Assembly (NCBI RefSeq): GCF_023017105.1
Contig: NZ_JALKEV010000001.1
Coordinates: forward strand, 496,001-560,000
Source: Halalkalibacter sp. APA_J-10(15)
Lineage (GTDB): Bacteria > Bacillota > Bacilli > Bacillales > Bacillaceae_D
Length of the DNA: 64,000 nt
Direction: 5' to 3'
Part shown: positions 53,355-62,549 of the stretch, piece by piece
How positions within the stretch are numbered: position 1 is the first letter of the stretch
How the letters are laid out: each line of letters starts with the position of its first letter
Made by a program: the position numbers and the translations under genes
Notes under the pieces: generated by a model
What the model saw: the letters and a program-made list of their open reading frames with translations, nothing else
The model's database searches: none
What the model was told of the DNA's origin: nothing

Positions 53355-53829
53355 ACTTAGAAGGGGAAGCGAAAAGGCTTGGCGTTTCGGCGCTGCCTTT
53401 TTGTTTACCCTCCTCATTTGGCAATTAATCGGCTATATGACAGCTACTGAATATTTGCAGCTATATGATCAGATGGAAGGAAAGGTTATATGGGAGGAGC
53501 CGATTCAGGCAGGAGAGACGTTTTATCACGAGTATATTCATTCTGTCTCATTATCTCCTGTCCGTGAGTATTACAAGATGAATGCTGAAAGAAATATGGT
53601 GGCAATCGAAAGCTGGGTACAATCTTTTGGAGCAGGACTCCCATATGAGCGCAAAGACAAGCTGTTGTATATCGATGGGTTTTATGTGATTGAGGAGGAA
53701 CGAGAGGTAGAAGCGTTAACGATTATGCCATCATCTTTGTTTCCACATTCCTTTTATCTTAAAGAGCATACTGTAGATTTAACAGCTTATGAAGGTCATA
53801 AGCTTCGCATTCGAATCGTCCGTCAATGA
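53344..53829 (+). CDS. DUF1850 protein of the TAXI-TRAP operon
   Basis: 161 residues with one N-terminal membrane segment (about 12-33) and an outside domain containing FYHEYIHSVSLSPVREYYKM, the DUF1850 signature (HSxxxTxVxExY). It overlaps the binding-protein stop by 11 bases. DUF1850 proteins are regular partners of TAXI-type TRAP transporters; their role is not established. Confidence 0.85.
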   Translation: MNNKLRRGSEKAWRFGAAFLFTLLIWQLIGYMTATEYLQLYDQMEGKVIWEEPIQAGETFYHEYIHSVSLSPVREYYKMNAERNMVAIESWVQSFGAGLPYERKDKLLYIDGFYVIEEEREVEALTIMPSSLFPHSFYLKEHTVDLTAYEGHKLRIRIVRQ

Positions 53830-53843
53830 GAGGAGGGATTAAG

Positions 53844-55982
53844 TTGGAGCGTGATCAAACAGCTAATCAAAAAGTCAATGAGCTCGCTGGAAGCGATCGA
53901 GTGGTCAGAGGTTGGATGGCGTTGCTTATATTAGTTATTGCAGTGGTCATGTCGATTTATCACCTATATACAGCTGGATTCGGCTTAATGCCTGGTGTTG
54001 GAACAAGGTCGCATATGATCATTCACTTGTCGTTAGGATTAGCACTTGTCTTTCTTATTTTTCCAATAAAAAAAGGGCTTAACCAACAGCGGATAGCGAC
54101 ATATGACTTTGTCATTGCAGGTATAGCGATTGTCGTAGGATATTATTTATATGCCAATCAAACATCACCTTCGATATTATCTGGACGTATGACGTTCATC
54201 GATTTACTTGTTGGAATTGTCTTACTGCTTTTAGTGATAGAAGCTACACGGCGAGTCGTTGGTAAGCCCCTCGTCATTATTGCTTGTGTATTTATGACGT
54301 ATTTCTTCATCGGTGGCTTTCTTAGTCCGCCTTTTCGCCATACACGTGCTAATTTTCAGCAATTTATTTATGAAATGGGCTATACGACATCTGGTATTTT
54401 CAGTACACCGTTATCCGTTTCGGCAACATATGTGTTTATCTTCATCTTATTTGGAGCCATATTAGAAGCGACAGGTGCAGGAAAGATGTTTATTGACCTT
54501 GCTTTACGAGCATTTGGAAAGTATAAAGGAGGCCCAGCGAAAGCGGCTGTCGTCTCTTCAGGAATGCTCGGCTCTATATCAGGCAGCTCCGTTGCAAATG
54601 CTGTAACAACAGGAACATTTACGATTCCATTAATGAAAAAAGTTGGCTTTAAGCCACAGGTGTCAGGTGGAATTGAAGTAGCTGCATCGTCAAGTGGTCA
54701 GCTCCTGCCGCCCATTATGGGGGCTGCAGCCTTTCTGATGATTGAATACACACCATATACGTATGCGGAAATTATTAAATCTGCTGCCATTCCAGCAATA
54801 TTAAGCTATATCGCGATTTTGTTTATGGTTCATTTAGAAGCATCGAAACATCACATTAAAGGATTGCCAAAGGAAGCGCTTGTTTCTGGACGGAAAACGC
54901 TCATCCAACATGGCTATTTAATTTTACCTGTTATCGTGCTTGTATACTTTTTAGTACAAGGAAACACAGTACCCAATGCCGCTTTTTTTGCGATTATATT
55001 GTTACTTGTGCTAGCAAGCTTCACACATCGATTAAGGGAACGATTTGGTGCAGGTATGCTCGTTGCAGGGGGAGTCGCTGTTATCGCGTTTGCCTTACAT
55101 TATTTCTTTGCATGGCGATTAGAGGTTGCGGTGATGGTGACGATTGGAATTATCGTTGCGCTTATGGTTGTATTGTTACAGCGTAGCTTTCATGTACAAT
55201 CAGCTCCTGTACGCTTTGGATTAAGAGAGCTTATTTCTGGTTTAGAAATGGCGGCACGAAACTCTTTAACGGTTGTCGTTGCTTGTGCAACAGCTGGGAT
55301 TTTAATTGGAGTGATTAATTTGACTGGCTTGTCAGCGAAGCTACCAACGATTATTGTAAACTTTGCTGGTGAACACTTAATACTTGCGCTTGTATTTACA
55401 TTAATAGCGTGTTTAATTTTAGGATTAGGGTTACCGACGACTGCTACATATGTCATTTTAGCAGCGATGGTTGCCCCGGCACTTGTACAAATGGGGGTGC
55501 CGATTATGGCAGCGCATCTCTTTGTCCTTTACTATGGAATACTAGCTGATGACACTCCACCGATTAATCTGCCTGCATATGCTGTTTCGGGAATTGCGAA
55601 ATCAGAGCCGATTCGAACCGGGATACAAGGGTTTAAGTTCGACTCTGGCGCTCTGTTATTACCCTTTGTATTTACGATGAATACAGCTATTTTACTTTTG
55701 CCAGAACAAGCAGGTATGTATAGTTGGTTGGAAATAGCCCAATATATTTTAACTGCACTCGTTGGTATATTGGCATTTGTTATGTTCATTCAAAACTATT
55801 TACTTGTGCGACTAACGATTATTGAACGACTGCTTGCCCTTGTGACAGCACTTGTCTTTATTCACGGATCGAGTATGACAGATATCATTGGGGTTTTCCT
55901 GTTTGGAGTGTTAATGGTATGGCAAGTGATGAGAAAAAGGAAGAGTGAGGTAGAAAAAGCTCACGAGCTTAATAGGCAGTAA
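53844..55982 (+). CDS. TRAP transporter fused permease (TAXI type)
   Basis: About 712 residues and more than fifteen membrane segments, representing fused small and large TRAP permease subunits (4TM/12TM fusion). Blocks such as AKAAVVSSGMLGSISGSSVA, FKPQVSGGIEVAASSSGQLL and LGLGLPTTATYVILAAMVAP are typical of DctM-like subunits. TTG 53844 is favoured because AGAGGAGGG lies seven bases upstream and overlaps the alternative ATG 53826. Uses a sodium or proton gradient for uptake. Confidence 0.92.
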   Translation: MERDQTANQKVNELAGSDRVVRGWMALLILVIAVVMSIYHLYTAGFGLMPGVGTRSHMIIHLSLGLALVFLIFPIKKGLNQQRIATYDFVIAGIAIVVGYYLYANQTSPSILSGRMTFIDLLVGIVLLLLVIEATRRVVGKPLVIIACVFMTYFFIGGFLSPPFRHTRANFQQFIYEMGYTTSGIFSTPLSVSATYVFIFILFGAILEATGAGKMFIDLALRAFGKYKGGPAKAAVVSSGMLGSISGSSVANAVTTGTFTIPLMKKVGFKPQVSGGIEVAASSSGQLLPPIMGAAAFLMIEYTPYTYAEIIKSAAIPAILSYIAILFMVHLEASKHHIKGLPKEALVSGRKTLIQHGYLILPVIVLVYFLVQGNTVPNAAFFAIILLLVLASFTHRLRERFGAGMLVAGGVAVIAFALHYFFAWRLEVAVMVTIGIIVALMVVLLQRSFHVQSAPVRFGLRELISGLEMAARNSLTVVVACATAGILIGVINLTGLSAKLPTIIVNFAGEHLILALVFTLIACLILGLGLPTTATYVILAAMVAPALVQMGVPIMAAHLFVLYYGILADDTPPINLPAYAVSGIAKSEPIRTGIQGFKFDSGALLLPFVFTMNTAILLLPEQAGMYSWLEIAQYILTALVGILAFVMFIQNYLLVRLTIIERLLALVTALVFIHGSSMTDIIGVFLFGVLMVWQVMRKRKSEVEKAHELNRQ

Positions 55983-56121
55983 TGGGTTGAAGTATTTGCA
56001 TAGTTAGCTCTTCAAGCCATAAATGAGCAGCAGAACAAATACACAGAGTGCACGTTCACCGCACCTGAAATATCCTTTGCTTTCCGCGGGAAACTAGTGA
56101 GTCTTCTCGCGGTAACGGCGA

Positions 56122-56160
56122 AGGCACTGAAAAAGTACAAATTCACTTTTTCAGTACCTT
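56122..56160. terminator. Terminator hairpin of the dispersed GGCACTGAAAAAGTT family
   Basis: AAGGCACTGAAAAAGT pairs with ACTTTTTCAGTACCTT around a seven-base loop, between convergent genes and 63 bases before repeat cassette E. Just upstream (56083-56113) lies a GC-rich piece, CTTTCCGCGGGAAAC with TCTCGCGG, similar in part to the element at 62262. Confidence 0.85.
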
Positions 56161-56222
56161 TGTAACGATCTTTTCTTTATTGAGTTCACTCCTCACACGA
56201 AGTTATTTTCATTCTTTTTGAT

Positions 56223-56398
56223 GGAACGTCATTCCGTTATTTCCTTTATAAAGACTATATGACGGACATTTCGGATCCTCGTTCCGCTATTTAACCTGTT
56301 GCGCTTCGCTTTGCTCTTATTTTGGCCTATTAGCGGAATGACGTTCCACTTCGTACTGAAAAATGCTATATCTAGCTATTTTAACGGAATGACGTTCC
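56223..56398. repeat. Intergenic repeat cassette E (four GGAA/TTCC units)
   Basis: Units start at 56223 (GGAACGTCATTCC), 56273 (GGATCCTCGTTCC), 56335 (GGAATGACGTTCC) and 56386 (GGAATGACGTTCC), spaced 50, 62 and 51 bases. By the asymmetric linkers (CCGCTATTTAACC, complement of GGTTAAATAGCGG) this copy is inverted relative to cassettes A-D. Confidence 0.85.
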
Positions 56399-56563
56399 GC
56401 TTGATACAAAGAAAGATCGCTTTGGTTGTTGCTTTTTCAGTGCTACGGCGCGGGGTCTCACCTTTGCTTTTTATCCGCTACGCTCTTCAAAGCGACTTTT
56501 GACAGCACTCCAATCACAAAGGGATTGTTGCTTTAACATGATGTTGTTTCATGCTGAACTAAT

Positions 56564-56950
56564 TCATTGCTCATACAACTCAATAGGTAAGCCGTCTGGG
56601 TCTGGAAAGAAAGTAAAACGTTTTCCTGTTGTATCATCTAAACGAATAGGCTCAACTGAAATTCCATTGAACTCAAGCTCAGCCTTTGCTTCTTCCACAT
56701 TTTGAACTAAAAAAGCTAGATGTCGTAACCCTTGAGCCTCGGGATAGCTAAGGCGTTTAGGACTGTTTGGAAAGGAAAAAAGCTCAATTTGATTGTGCGC
56801 ACCTACAGCTAAGTCAAGCTTATAGGAATCACGCTCCTCACGATACGTTTCTTTTATAATAGGTAAATTAAGAACCTTTGTGTAGAAATGTTTAGACTTT
56901 TGATAATCAGAACAAATAATGGCTACATGATGAATGTGGTTCAAGTTCAT
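56564..56950 (-). CDS. VOC-family (glyoxalase/bleomycin-resistance-like) protein
   Basis: 128 residues forming one VOC module pair: HIHHVAIICSDYQKSKHFYT at the start, QIELFSF with a metal-ligand Glu, LRHLAFLVQNVEEAKAELEF with a His, and FFPDPDGLPIELYE with the final Glu. The pattern HxxE...HxxE fits metal-dependent lyase-type members (YaeR/YwkD-like). Start ATG 56950 follows AGGAGGCCGTGTC. Substrate unknown. Confidence 0.9.
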   Translation of the reverse strand: MNLNHIHHVAIICSDYQKSKHFYTKVLNLPIIKETYREERDSYKLDLAVGAHNQIELFSFPNSPKRLSYPEAQGLRHLAFLVQNVEEAKAELEFNGISVEPIRLDDTTGKRFTFFPDPDGLPIELYEQ

Positions 56951-57105
56951 GACACGGCCTCCTCATAAGATAATACTCATCCTACTTTTTTACTATTTTC
57001 CACTTTTTCCTACTTATTTTATCAACTAACCTTGTTATATAGTATAATAGAATGAAGGAAAAAAGTAGCCCTAGTAGTAAATTAATACAATGTGAGGTTA
57101 TGCTT

Positions 57106-57720
57106 ATGGTCATAAATTTTTGCCCGACATGTGGTGCAAAAAAAGAAGAAGGAGCGAAATATTGTGTTTCCTGTGGATTGGATCTTGAGTTAGTTAATGT
57201 AGGAACTGTGCAGGAGGAATCGAGTGAGGAAGAGCAAGCAGAAGAGTTACGGTCGACTTCTAGAGTGCGTAAACTATCAGAATATTCGTCTGTGATCTCG
57301 TATGTTGCTAATGTATGCATGTTACTATCATTAGTGTGGATTTACGTTGTAGCACGCAGAATCGTTACACATGGCGAATATACAATTGTGCCGCTCATTG
57401 CGCCAATGGTCGTGCTGTTATTGCTTTTATTCATCAGTCTGTTTTTGTATGAGCGTTATAGAGGCTATGCCCTATGGGGAGCTATTGCTTTATCTGTTAT
57501 TGCATTTATTCCGTTTATCATGTTGTTCATTGAGTATACAAGAGTGTTTTCTAATGGGTTGATTTCAAGTGCAGATCGGATGGGATTTGTTGTATTAGCC
57601 ATCTTGCCATTAACGTTATTGAGTATTATTGTACTATCCCAAATCTCTTTCTTAGTCTGGACATTTATGAGAAGTAAGATAGAGAGCACCGAGCATGCGC
57701 AGCAAGCAATTGAACAATAA
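57106..57720 (+). CDS. Zinc-ribbon membrane protein
   Basis: About 204 residues. NFCPTCGAKKEEGAKYCVSC is a four-Cys zinc ribbon; an acidic linker (EESSEEEQAEEL) leads to four membrane segments (about 75-190). The third such protein in the window, but not obviously paralogous in its membrane part. ATG 57106 is favoured by a GAGG eight bases upstream; ATG 57100 is too close. Role unknown. Confidence 0.65.
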   Translation: MVINFCPTCGAKKEEGAKYCVSCGLDLELVNVGTVQEESSEEEQAEELRSTSRVRKLSEYSSVISYVANVCMLLSLVWIYVVARRIVTHGEYTIVPLIAPMVVLLLLLFISLFLYERYRGYALWGAIALSVIAFIPFIMLFIEYTRVFSNGLISSADRMGFVVLAILPLTLLSIIVLSQISFLVWTFMRSKIESTEHAQQAIEQ

Positions 57721-57723
57721 TAG

Positions 57724-57770
57724 AGAGAAAACGTCTAGTGATCCGAACTTCATCACTAGACGTTTTCTCT
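57724..57770. terminator. Strong bidirectional terminator
   Basis: An 18-bp stem, AGAGAAAACGTCTAGTGAT with ATCACTAGACGTTTTCTCT, around an eight-base loop between convergent genes. Confidence 0.9.
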
Positions 57771-57792
57771 ATTACTATGTAGCCCTTGCTAA

Positions 57793-57936
57793 TTAGAGCA
57801 TGCTGGATAGAAATGTAACACCTACACCAATGGCAATCGCAATCATTGGTACAACTACATATGTGACTAAAAATTTCTTGCGCTGCTTCCGTTGCGCGAT
57901 TTCTTCTGGTGTTAAATACACGATAATAGCCCCCAT
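57793..57936 (-). CDS. Small membrane protein, 47 residues
   Basis: Minus-strand ATG 57936 behind GGTGAAA, or GTG 57921 behind GGGGGC. The product has a charged N-terminal helix (LTPEEIAQRKQRKKF) and one membrane segment (about 23-45, VTYVVVPMIAIAIGVGVTFL). It ends before a strong terminator. Start signals, charge pattern and terminator make a real small gene likely. No family recognised. Confidence 0.6.
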   Translation of the reverse strand: MGAIIVYLTPEEIAQRKQRKKFLVTYVVVPMIAIAIGVGVTFLSSML

Positions 57937-58305
57937 TAGTCTATTTCACCATACAGAGAAGACACTATTATAATCATTGTTTGGTAAAAATTCTAAGCGT
58001 TAGTCCCTGTAAATATGTGTTTAACTGTATGAACTGATTTAGACTTTTGTATGATATAAATTAGTATACTAGGAAAAAAGAAGGTAATCGATCCTTTTTA
58101 AGAAAAAAAGGACTATTTTACTATGCTGTTGGCACCTTATATAATGGCTAATCTTTGAATAGCATTTTTGATGATTTTTGACAGAATCATGTAGACGATG
58201 TATGTTATTATTTTTTTGATTAACTTATGATTCTCTTACCTAGATAAAAGAATTTACATTATAGTTAGGGTTTTAGGTAAAGTAATCAAAAGAGGTGAAT
58301 GACAA
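57937..58305. other. AT-rich intergenic region
   Basis: No gene was found. A small hairpin TCCTTTTT/AAAAAGGA lies at 58092-58112. The rest is AT-rich leader and promoter sequence of the following lipoprotein gene. Confidence 0.4.
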
Positions 58306-58731
58306 GTGAAGAAATTACTAGTACATGTAGGTTTCCTTTTTTTATTAAGTGGGTGTTTCTCTTCTGATTCAACTATGTCACTATTGGATGAAGAAGTTAT
58401 TGCGATTGGAATTTCTGAATCGAAGGGATTTGGAGGAATTAACGAAGATATTCTAATTCTTATCGATGAACAGGACGAGCTTGATACTCTAATGCATATT
58501 ATTGAAACAGCACGAAAAGAGAATGAGATCAAAATGACCGATGTTCAACCTGAGTTTGACTTGTTAATAGAATATAGTGAGGTAGATGGAACGTTTCCGA
58601 CTCATGGGTTACATGTCATTATTGGGATGGATGGCGAGAAAAGTATTCTCTATTATATTGGCGATGAGACAGCTTATGTGACCTCAGAGGAAGACACGAG
58701 TGTTATGAGAGAAATGTTGTTGAATGATTAA
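58306..58731 (+). CDS. Small lipoprotein
   Basis: 141 residues. GTG 58306 behind AAGAGGTGAATG. Signal sequence with lipobox LLSGC (Cys near residue 17), then a beta-rich domain with EEVIAIGISESKGFGGINED and HGLHVIIGMDGEKSILYYIG. Not assigned to a family. Probably surface-exposed; lies directly upstream of yeeN. Confidence 0.75.
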   Translation: MKKLLVHVGFLFLLSGCFSSDSTMSLLDEEVIAIGISESKGFGGINEDILILIDEQDELDTLMHIIETARKENEIKMTDVQPEFDLLIEYSEVDGTFPTHGLHVIIGMDGEKSILYYIGDETAYVTSEEDTSVMREMLLND

Positions 58732-58810
58732 CACTCGATTCACAGTCTGTTTGTGCGGTATACTATAAGAAGAAAATACGAATCAAAAGAAATGAAGGTG
58801 AGTGGGTAGG

Positions 58811-59527
58811 ATGGGTCGTAAATGGAATAATATTAAGGAAAAGAAGGCTTCTAAGGATGCAAATACGAGTCGAATTTATGCAAAATTTGGCCGTGAAATA
58901 TATGTCGTCGCGAAGCAAGGTGAGCCAGATCCGGAGTTGAATCAAGCGCTAAAGGTCGTTCTAGAACGTGCGAAAACGTATAATGTTCCAAAAGCAATCA
59001 TAGATCGTGCTATTGAAAAGGCGAAAGGTGGCGAAGAGGAAAACTACGATGAGCTTCGTTATGAAGGCTTCGGCCCTAATGGCTCGATGATTATTGTCGA
59101 TGCATTAACAAATAATGTGAATAGGACGGCCTCAGAAGTTCGTGCTGCCTTCGGTAAAAATGGTGGGAACATGGGTGTGAGTGGTTCTGTTGCCTATATG
59201 TTTGATGCGACAGCTGTTATTGGAGTTGATCAGAAGAATGAAGAGGAAGTGCTAGAGCTTTTAATGGAAGCGGATGTTGAAGTGAGAGATTTGTTTGTAG
59301 AAGATGAGGCTGTCATTGTATATGCTGAGCCTGAGCAATTTCATGCTGTACAAGAGGCTTTTAGGCAAGACGGGGTTACAGAGTTTACTGTTGCTGAGTT
59401 AACGATGCTCCCGCAAAGTGAAGTATCATTAGAGGCAGATGATCAAACGCAGTTAGAGAAATTAATTGATGTACTAGAAGATTTGGAAGATGTGAAGCAA
59501 GTGTATCATAATGTCGATTTAGCTTAA
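58811..59527 (+). CDS. yeeN: YebC/PmpR-family protein, YeeN type
   Basis: 238 residues over the full YebC length. [20 protein letters not shown] is the hallmark N-terminus; [20 protein letters not shown] and [14 protein letters not shown] follow. The sequence is near-collinear with B. subtilis YeeN. YebC proteins are described as regulators or as ribosome-associated factors that help with proline stretches. ATG 58811 follows AAGGTGAG; the upstream GTG lies too near that site. Confidence 0.93.
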   Translation: MGRKWNNIKEKKASKDANTSRIYAKFGREIYVVAKQGEPDPELNQALKVVLERAKTYNVPKAIIDRAIEKAKGGEEENYDELRYEGFGPNGSMIIVDALTNNVNRTASEVRAAFGKNGGNMGVSGSVAYMFDATAVIGVDQKNEEEVLELLMEADVEVRDLFVEDEAVIVYAEPEQFHAVQEAFRQDGVTEFTVAELTMLPQSEVSLEADDQTQLEKLIDVLEDLEDVKQVYHNVDLA

Positions 59528-59566
59528 AAAATCGTAAAAATGGGTATAAAATAATAAATGCTTATA

Positions 59567-59610
59567 GAGGCTGTTCAATAAAGGGTGTTTTTCCCTTTTT
59601 GAATGACCTC
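59567..59610. other. Imperfect hairpin, terminator-like
   Basis: GAGGCTGTTCAATAAAGGG pairs imperfectly with CCCTTTTTGAATGACCTC, with a T-run inside the loop. It follows yeeN by 40 bases and overlaps the leader of the next lipoprotein gene. It may terminate yeeN or be the end remnant of a mobile element. Confidence 0.5.
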
Positions 59611-59644
59611 GAACAATGAGTGTAGACAACGAGGAGTGATACCG

Positions 59645-60163
59645 ATGAAAAAGTGGATTTTTACATTGTTATTTGTATCTTTTATAGTAGTAGGCTGCAG
59701 CCAAGAAGACAACGATATAGACATTGAGCAATTAGAGGCTGAGTATGAAGAGTTACTTGAGAAAATCGAAGAAAAGGAGCTTGAATACGAACAGCTAGTA
59801 GAAGAGGTTGAGCAGCTTCGCCAAGAATTAGAAGAACCAGGAGGTGATTCTGAGTCGAATGATGAATCAGATCCAAATGGAGATAATGGTGAAAATGGAC
59901 AAGAAGAAGAGTCTGCTGAAGAGCCTGTCGAGGGGATTGATGGATCGATTACGCTAGACCAAGGTTATTATATTATTGGAGCAGACTTACCGAGTGGAAG
60001 CTATTTGGCTCAAGCTGATGGTGCTGAAGGCTTGCTAAGCATTAGAGGTCCAGACGGTACAACCAAGTATGAAAACATCGTCTCAAATGAAGGTGTGTCG
60101 ATTGAGTTAGAGCAAGGAGATACGTTTGAAATTGAAGTATCAACGACGTTAACAGTTGAATAG
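59645..60163 (+). CDS. Coiled-coil lipoprotein
   Basis: 172 residues. ATG 59645 behind GAGGAGTGATA. Lipobox VVGC near residue 18, then a Glu-rich coiled coil (about 25-65), a low-complexity acidic linker (about 66-100), and a small C-terminal beta domain with GYYIIGADLPSGSYLAQADG and ISIRGPDG-like spacing, a module found in many Bacillus surface lipoproteins. Function unknown. A terminator follows. Confidence 0.8.
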   Translation: MKKWIFTLLFVSFIVVGCSQEDNDIDIEQLEAEYEELLEKIEEKELEYEQLVEEVEQLRQELEEPGGDSESNDESDPNGDNGENGQEEESAEEPVEGIDGSITLDQGYYIIGADLPSGSYLAQADGAEGLLSIRGPDGTTKYENIVSNEGVSIELEQGDTFEIEVSTTLTVE

Positions 60164-60175
60164 CAGTAAAATAAG

Positions 60176-60217
60176 AAACAAGCACAGAGCGATAATACCG
60201 GCTGTGCTTGTTTTTGT
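60176..60217. terminator. Rho-independent terminator
   Basis: AAACAAGCACAG pairs perfectly with CTGTGCTTGTTT around a 14-base loop and is followed by TTGTTA. It lies between convergent genes. Confidence 0.85.
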
Positions 60218-60287
60218 TATGATTGGAATGGAGAAAGGCAAGGAAACTAGTTGAATATATGGATCATTGCTTTAATTCAAGTCTGAC

Positions 60288-61607
60288 TTATAACACCATT
60301 GCTGCGAGCCAACCAAATAATAGCAATGGGATATTAAAGTGTATGAAGGTTGGGACGCATGTATCCCAAATATGATTATGCTGTCCATCGGCGTTTAAAC
60401 CAGCTGTTGGTCCGAGTGTACTATCAGATGCAGGAGCACCAGCATCACCAAGTGCACCAGCTGTTCCGATTAAAGCAATAATCGCTAATGGCGAAAAACC
60501 AGCAGCTATTCCTAATGGAACAAACAGTGTTGCGATAATTGGGATTGTCGCAAAAGATGAACCAATGCCCATTGTGATGAACAAACCTATGATAAGCATG
60601 AGAAGAGCAGCTGCGGCTTGATTGTCACCGATCATATTTGTAGCTTGAGTGACGAGCAAATCAACGTGACCAGTTTCACGGATAACAGCAGCGAAACCCG
60701 AAGCTGTTAACATAACAAAACCGATGAAAGCCATCATTTTCATTCCTTCTGTTACAACTCCGTCCGCTTCCTTCCATTTCAAAGAGCGTGTAGCAAATAA
60801 GACGATTAACCCTGATAATGCAGCCGCAATCATTGACTCAAAAGCCGTCTGAACGACCAATGTCACAAGAATGGCAGCAACAGCTGAAATGACAGACCAC
60901 TTAGTATAATCTTGGTTTGTTTCAGATGAGCCAATCACAGGCTTGTTCTCATAGACTCGTTTTTTTCGGTAAGTGAACAGGACGGCAATGAGTAAACCGA
61001 CGACAAGACCTATCGTTGGTAACAGCATCGCAGTTGGAACGTCTGATAAGGCAATCGTTAATTGATTTTCATTCATATTGTCGGCAATAATTTCGTGGAA
61101 AAGCGCCCCGAAACCATATGGCAAGAAAATATAAGGAGCTGTTAATCCGAATGTTAAAATTGTAGCTATTGCACGTCGGTCCACTCCTAATTCATTTAGA
61201 ATTTGCAGAATAGGTGGAATGAGAATCGGAATAAAGGCAATATGAATCGGGACAGCGTTTTGAGAAAGGCATGCAACAAATGTTAATAAGAAAAAAATAA
61301 GTGCCTTTGATAATGCGGCTTTTTGCGAATCATTTTTTGTTCCCACTAAGCGGATAACGAACTTCACCATGACATTAGGTAAGCCAGTTCGAGCAACAGC
61401 AACAGCGAAAGCTCCTAGCAATGCATAGCTTAATGCGACAGAAGCTCCTCCACCTAACCCTTCATTGAAGGTAGCCATTGTATGTTCAAAGCCTAATCCG
61501 CCAATAAGACCACCAACAAGTGCACCGATCGCTAATGCAAGGACTACGTGTACTTTTGATAAACTAAGAATAAGCATAATTAAAACAGCTATTAAGACAG
61601 CATTCAT
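60288..61607 (-). CDS. NhaC-superfamily (YuiF-like) antiporter or amino-acid transporter
   Basis: 439 residues with about twelve membrane segments. GGLGFEHTMATFNEGLGGGA, NAVPIHIAFIPILIPPI, GIGSSFATIPIIATLFVPLG and GDAGAPASDSTLGPTAGLNA are typical of the NhaC/YuiF group. Members exchange Na+ for protons or carry amino acids such as His. ATG 61607 is preceded by GGAGATGATACACC. It is monocistronic. Substrate not inferable. Confidence 0.88.
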   Translation of the reverse strand: MNAVLIAVLIMLILSLSKVHVVLALAIGALVGGLIGGLGFEHTMATFNEGLGGGASVALSYALLGAFAVAVARTGLPNVMVKFVIRLVGTKNDSQKAALSKALIFFLLTFVACLSQNAVPIHIAFIPILIPPILQILNELGVDRRAIATILTFGLTAPYIFLPYGFGALFHEIIADNMNENQLTIALSDVPTAMLLPTIGLVVGLLIAVLFTYRKKRVYENKPVIGSSETNQDYTKWSVISAVAAILVTLVVQTAFESMIAAALSGLIVLFATRSLKWKEADGVVTEGMKMMAFIGFVMLTASGFAAVIRETGHVDLLVTQATNMIGDNQAAAALLMLIIGLFITMGIGSSFATIPIIATLFVPLGIAAGFSPLAIIALIGTAGALGDAGAPASDSTLGPTAGLNADGQHNHIWDTCVPTFIHFNIPLLLFGWLAAMVL

Positions 61608-61849
61608 GGTGTATCATCTCCAAAATCCTTTAGTTTGATAAATCGCTAATATGTGAAAGTCTTTATCAAACTATCATTTTTCTAGAATAATGTCAATCTG
61701 TAATTCTAATGTAAGAATCCAAACCTATGTAAAAAAAGGGCGAAAGATTACCTAACCAAAAAGAGGATAATCTGTCATAGACGTCGTACAATATACATAA
61801 TAATAATGAACTTGCTGATTACATTTTAAAAATGAAAAGGAGAGTCATG

Positions 61850-62104
61850 ATGGAAAGAAACGTTAAAAACAGTGCTAGAGTAAATAAATATTATTTAGCT
61901 GAAATTGATATTAACCCTAAAAAGCATCAAACGGAACGATGGAGCTGGGACATATACATTTCAACAAATGATGACGATCAATACTATGGTAAGGCTCATG
62001 CACCTGGTAGAGGGCTTGAGATTCCGTGGACTCAATTAGAGAAGCCGGACTTTTTAGCTGAAATGATTGATTTATGTGAACAGAAGATTCCACGTACGCA
62101 GTAA
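61850..62104 (+). CDS. Uncharacterised small protein, 84 residues
   Basis: ATG 61850 lies six bases behind AAAGGAGAG; ATG 61847 also possible. The product (ARVNKYYLAEIDINPKKHQ at the start, WSWDIYISTNDDDQYYGKAH in the middle) is soluble, beta-rich in appearance and has no membrane segment. No family recognised. Good start signals and codon use support a real gene. Confidence 0.6.
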   Translation: MERNVKNSARVNKYYLAEIDINPKKHQTERWSWDIYISTNDDDQYYGKAHAPGRGLEIPWTQLEKPDFLAEMIDLCEQKIPRTQ

Positions 62105-62205
62105 GAAATAACACTTAACTTTATGTACTTAAAATTTAGGCTGTGTTAAATAATATTGTTGATTTTTAACGAAAATAAAGAGAATTTCTATTTTTAGAAG
62201 TTTCC

Positions 62206-62255
62206 AGCCTGTCGACAAAGTCTCGCAAAAGCGAGACAGTCGACAGGCTTTTTTA
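62206..62255. terminator. Strong terminator
   Basis: AGCCTGTCGAC pairs with GTCGACAGGCT and encloses a nested GTCTCGC/GCGAGAC stem; TTTTTAT follows. It lies about 100 bases behind the small protein gene. Confidence 0.9.
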
Positions 62256-62261
62256 TTGCCA

Positions 62262-62400
62262 GGAAATCGTCCTCCGACCACGCTACCGGGATGGGGGGCA
62301 CGCTTTCCGCAGGAGGGCGTTGAACTAACCGGCTCGCCGGTGGATTTCATCCTCCTGCAGGAGTCGGCCCTCCCATCCCGTCCGCTTTGTCTAGTGCCAA
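62262..62400. repeat. GC-rich structured intergenic element
   Basis: A block of much higher GC than its surroundings. It carries CTTTCCGCAGGAGGGC (62309-62324), a CCGGCTCGCCGG near-palindrome at 62329-62340, and CCTCCTGCAGGAG at 62351-62363, which can pair with the first piece. A shorter related sequence (CTTTCCGCGGGAAAC) occurs at 56089. Such GC-rich pieces look like a dispersed repeat or a structured RNA; no coding potential. Confidence 0.5.
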
Positions 62401-62549
62401 AAGGGAAGTTGGCTTCTCCTCAAATAAGAGACAGAAATTTTTTTCTATATCGGACCACAAACCGAGAAGGTTAACGCGAGTAAATGTGACCCAATCAACT
62501 TCAAGAAAATCGCCCCTTTCTTGAACAACGCAGACTTCCATTTAGGAAA

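Noticed and set aside
62347-62541. Minus-strand frame of 64 codons next to the GC-rich element
   Set aside because: It runs into the GC-rich block, has no family resemblance and lacks a convincing start signal.
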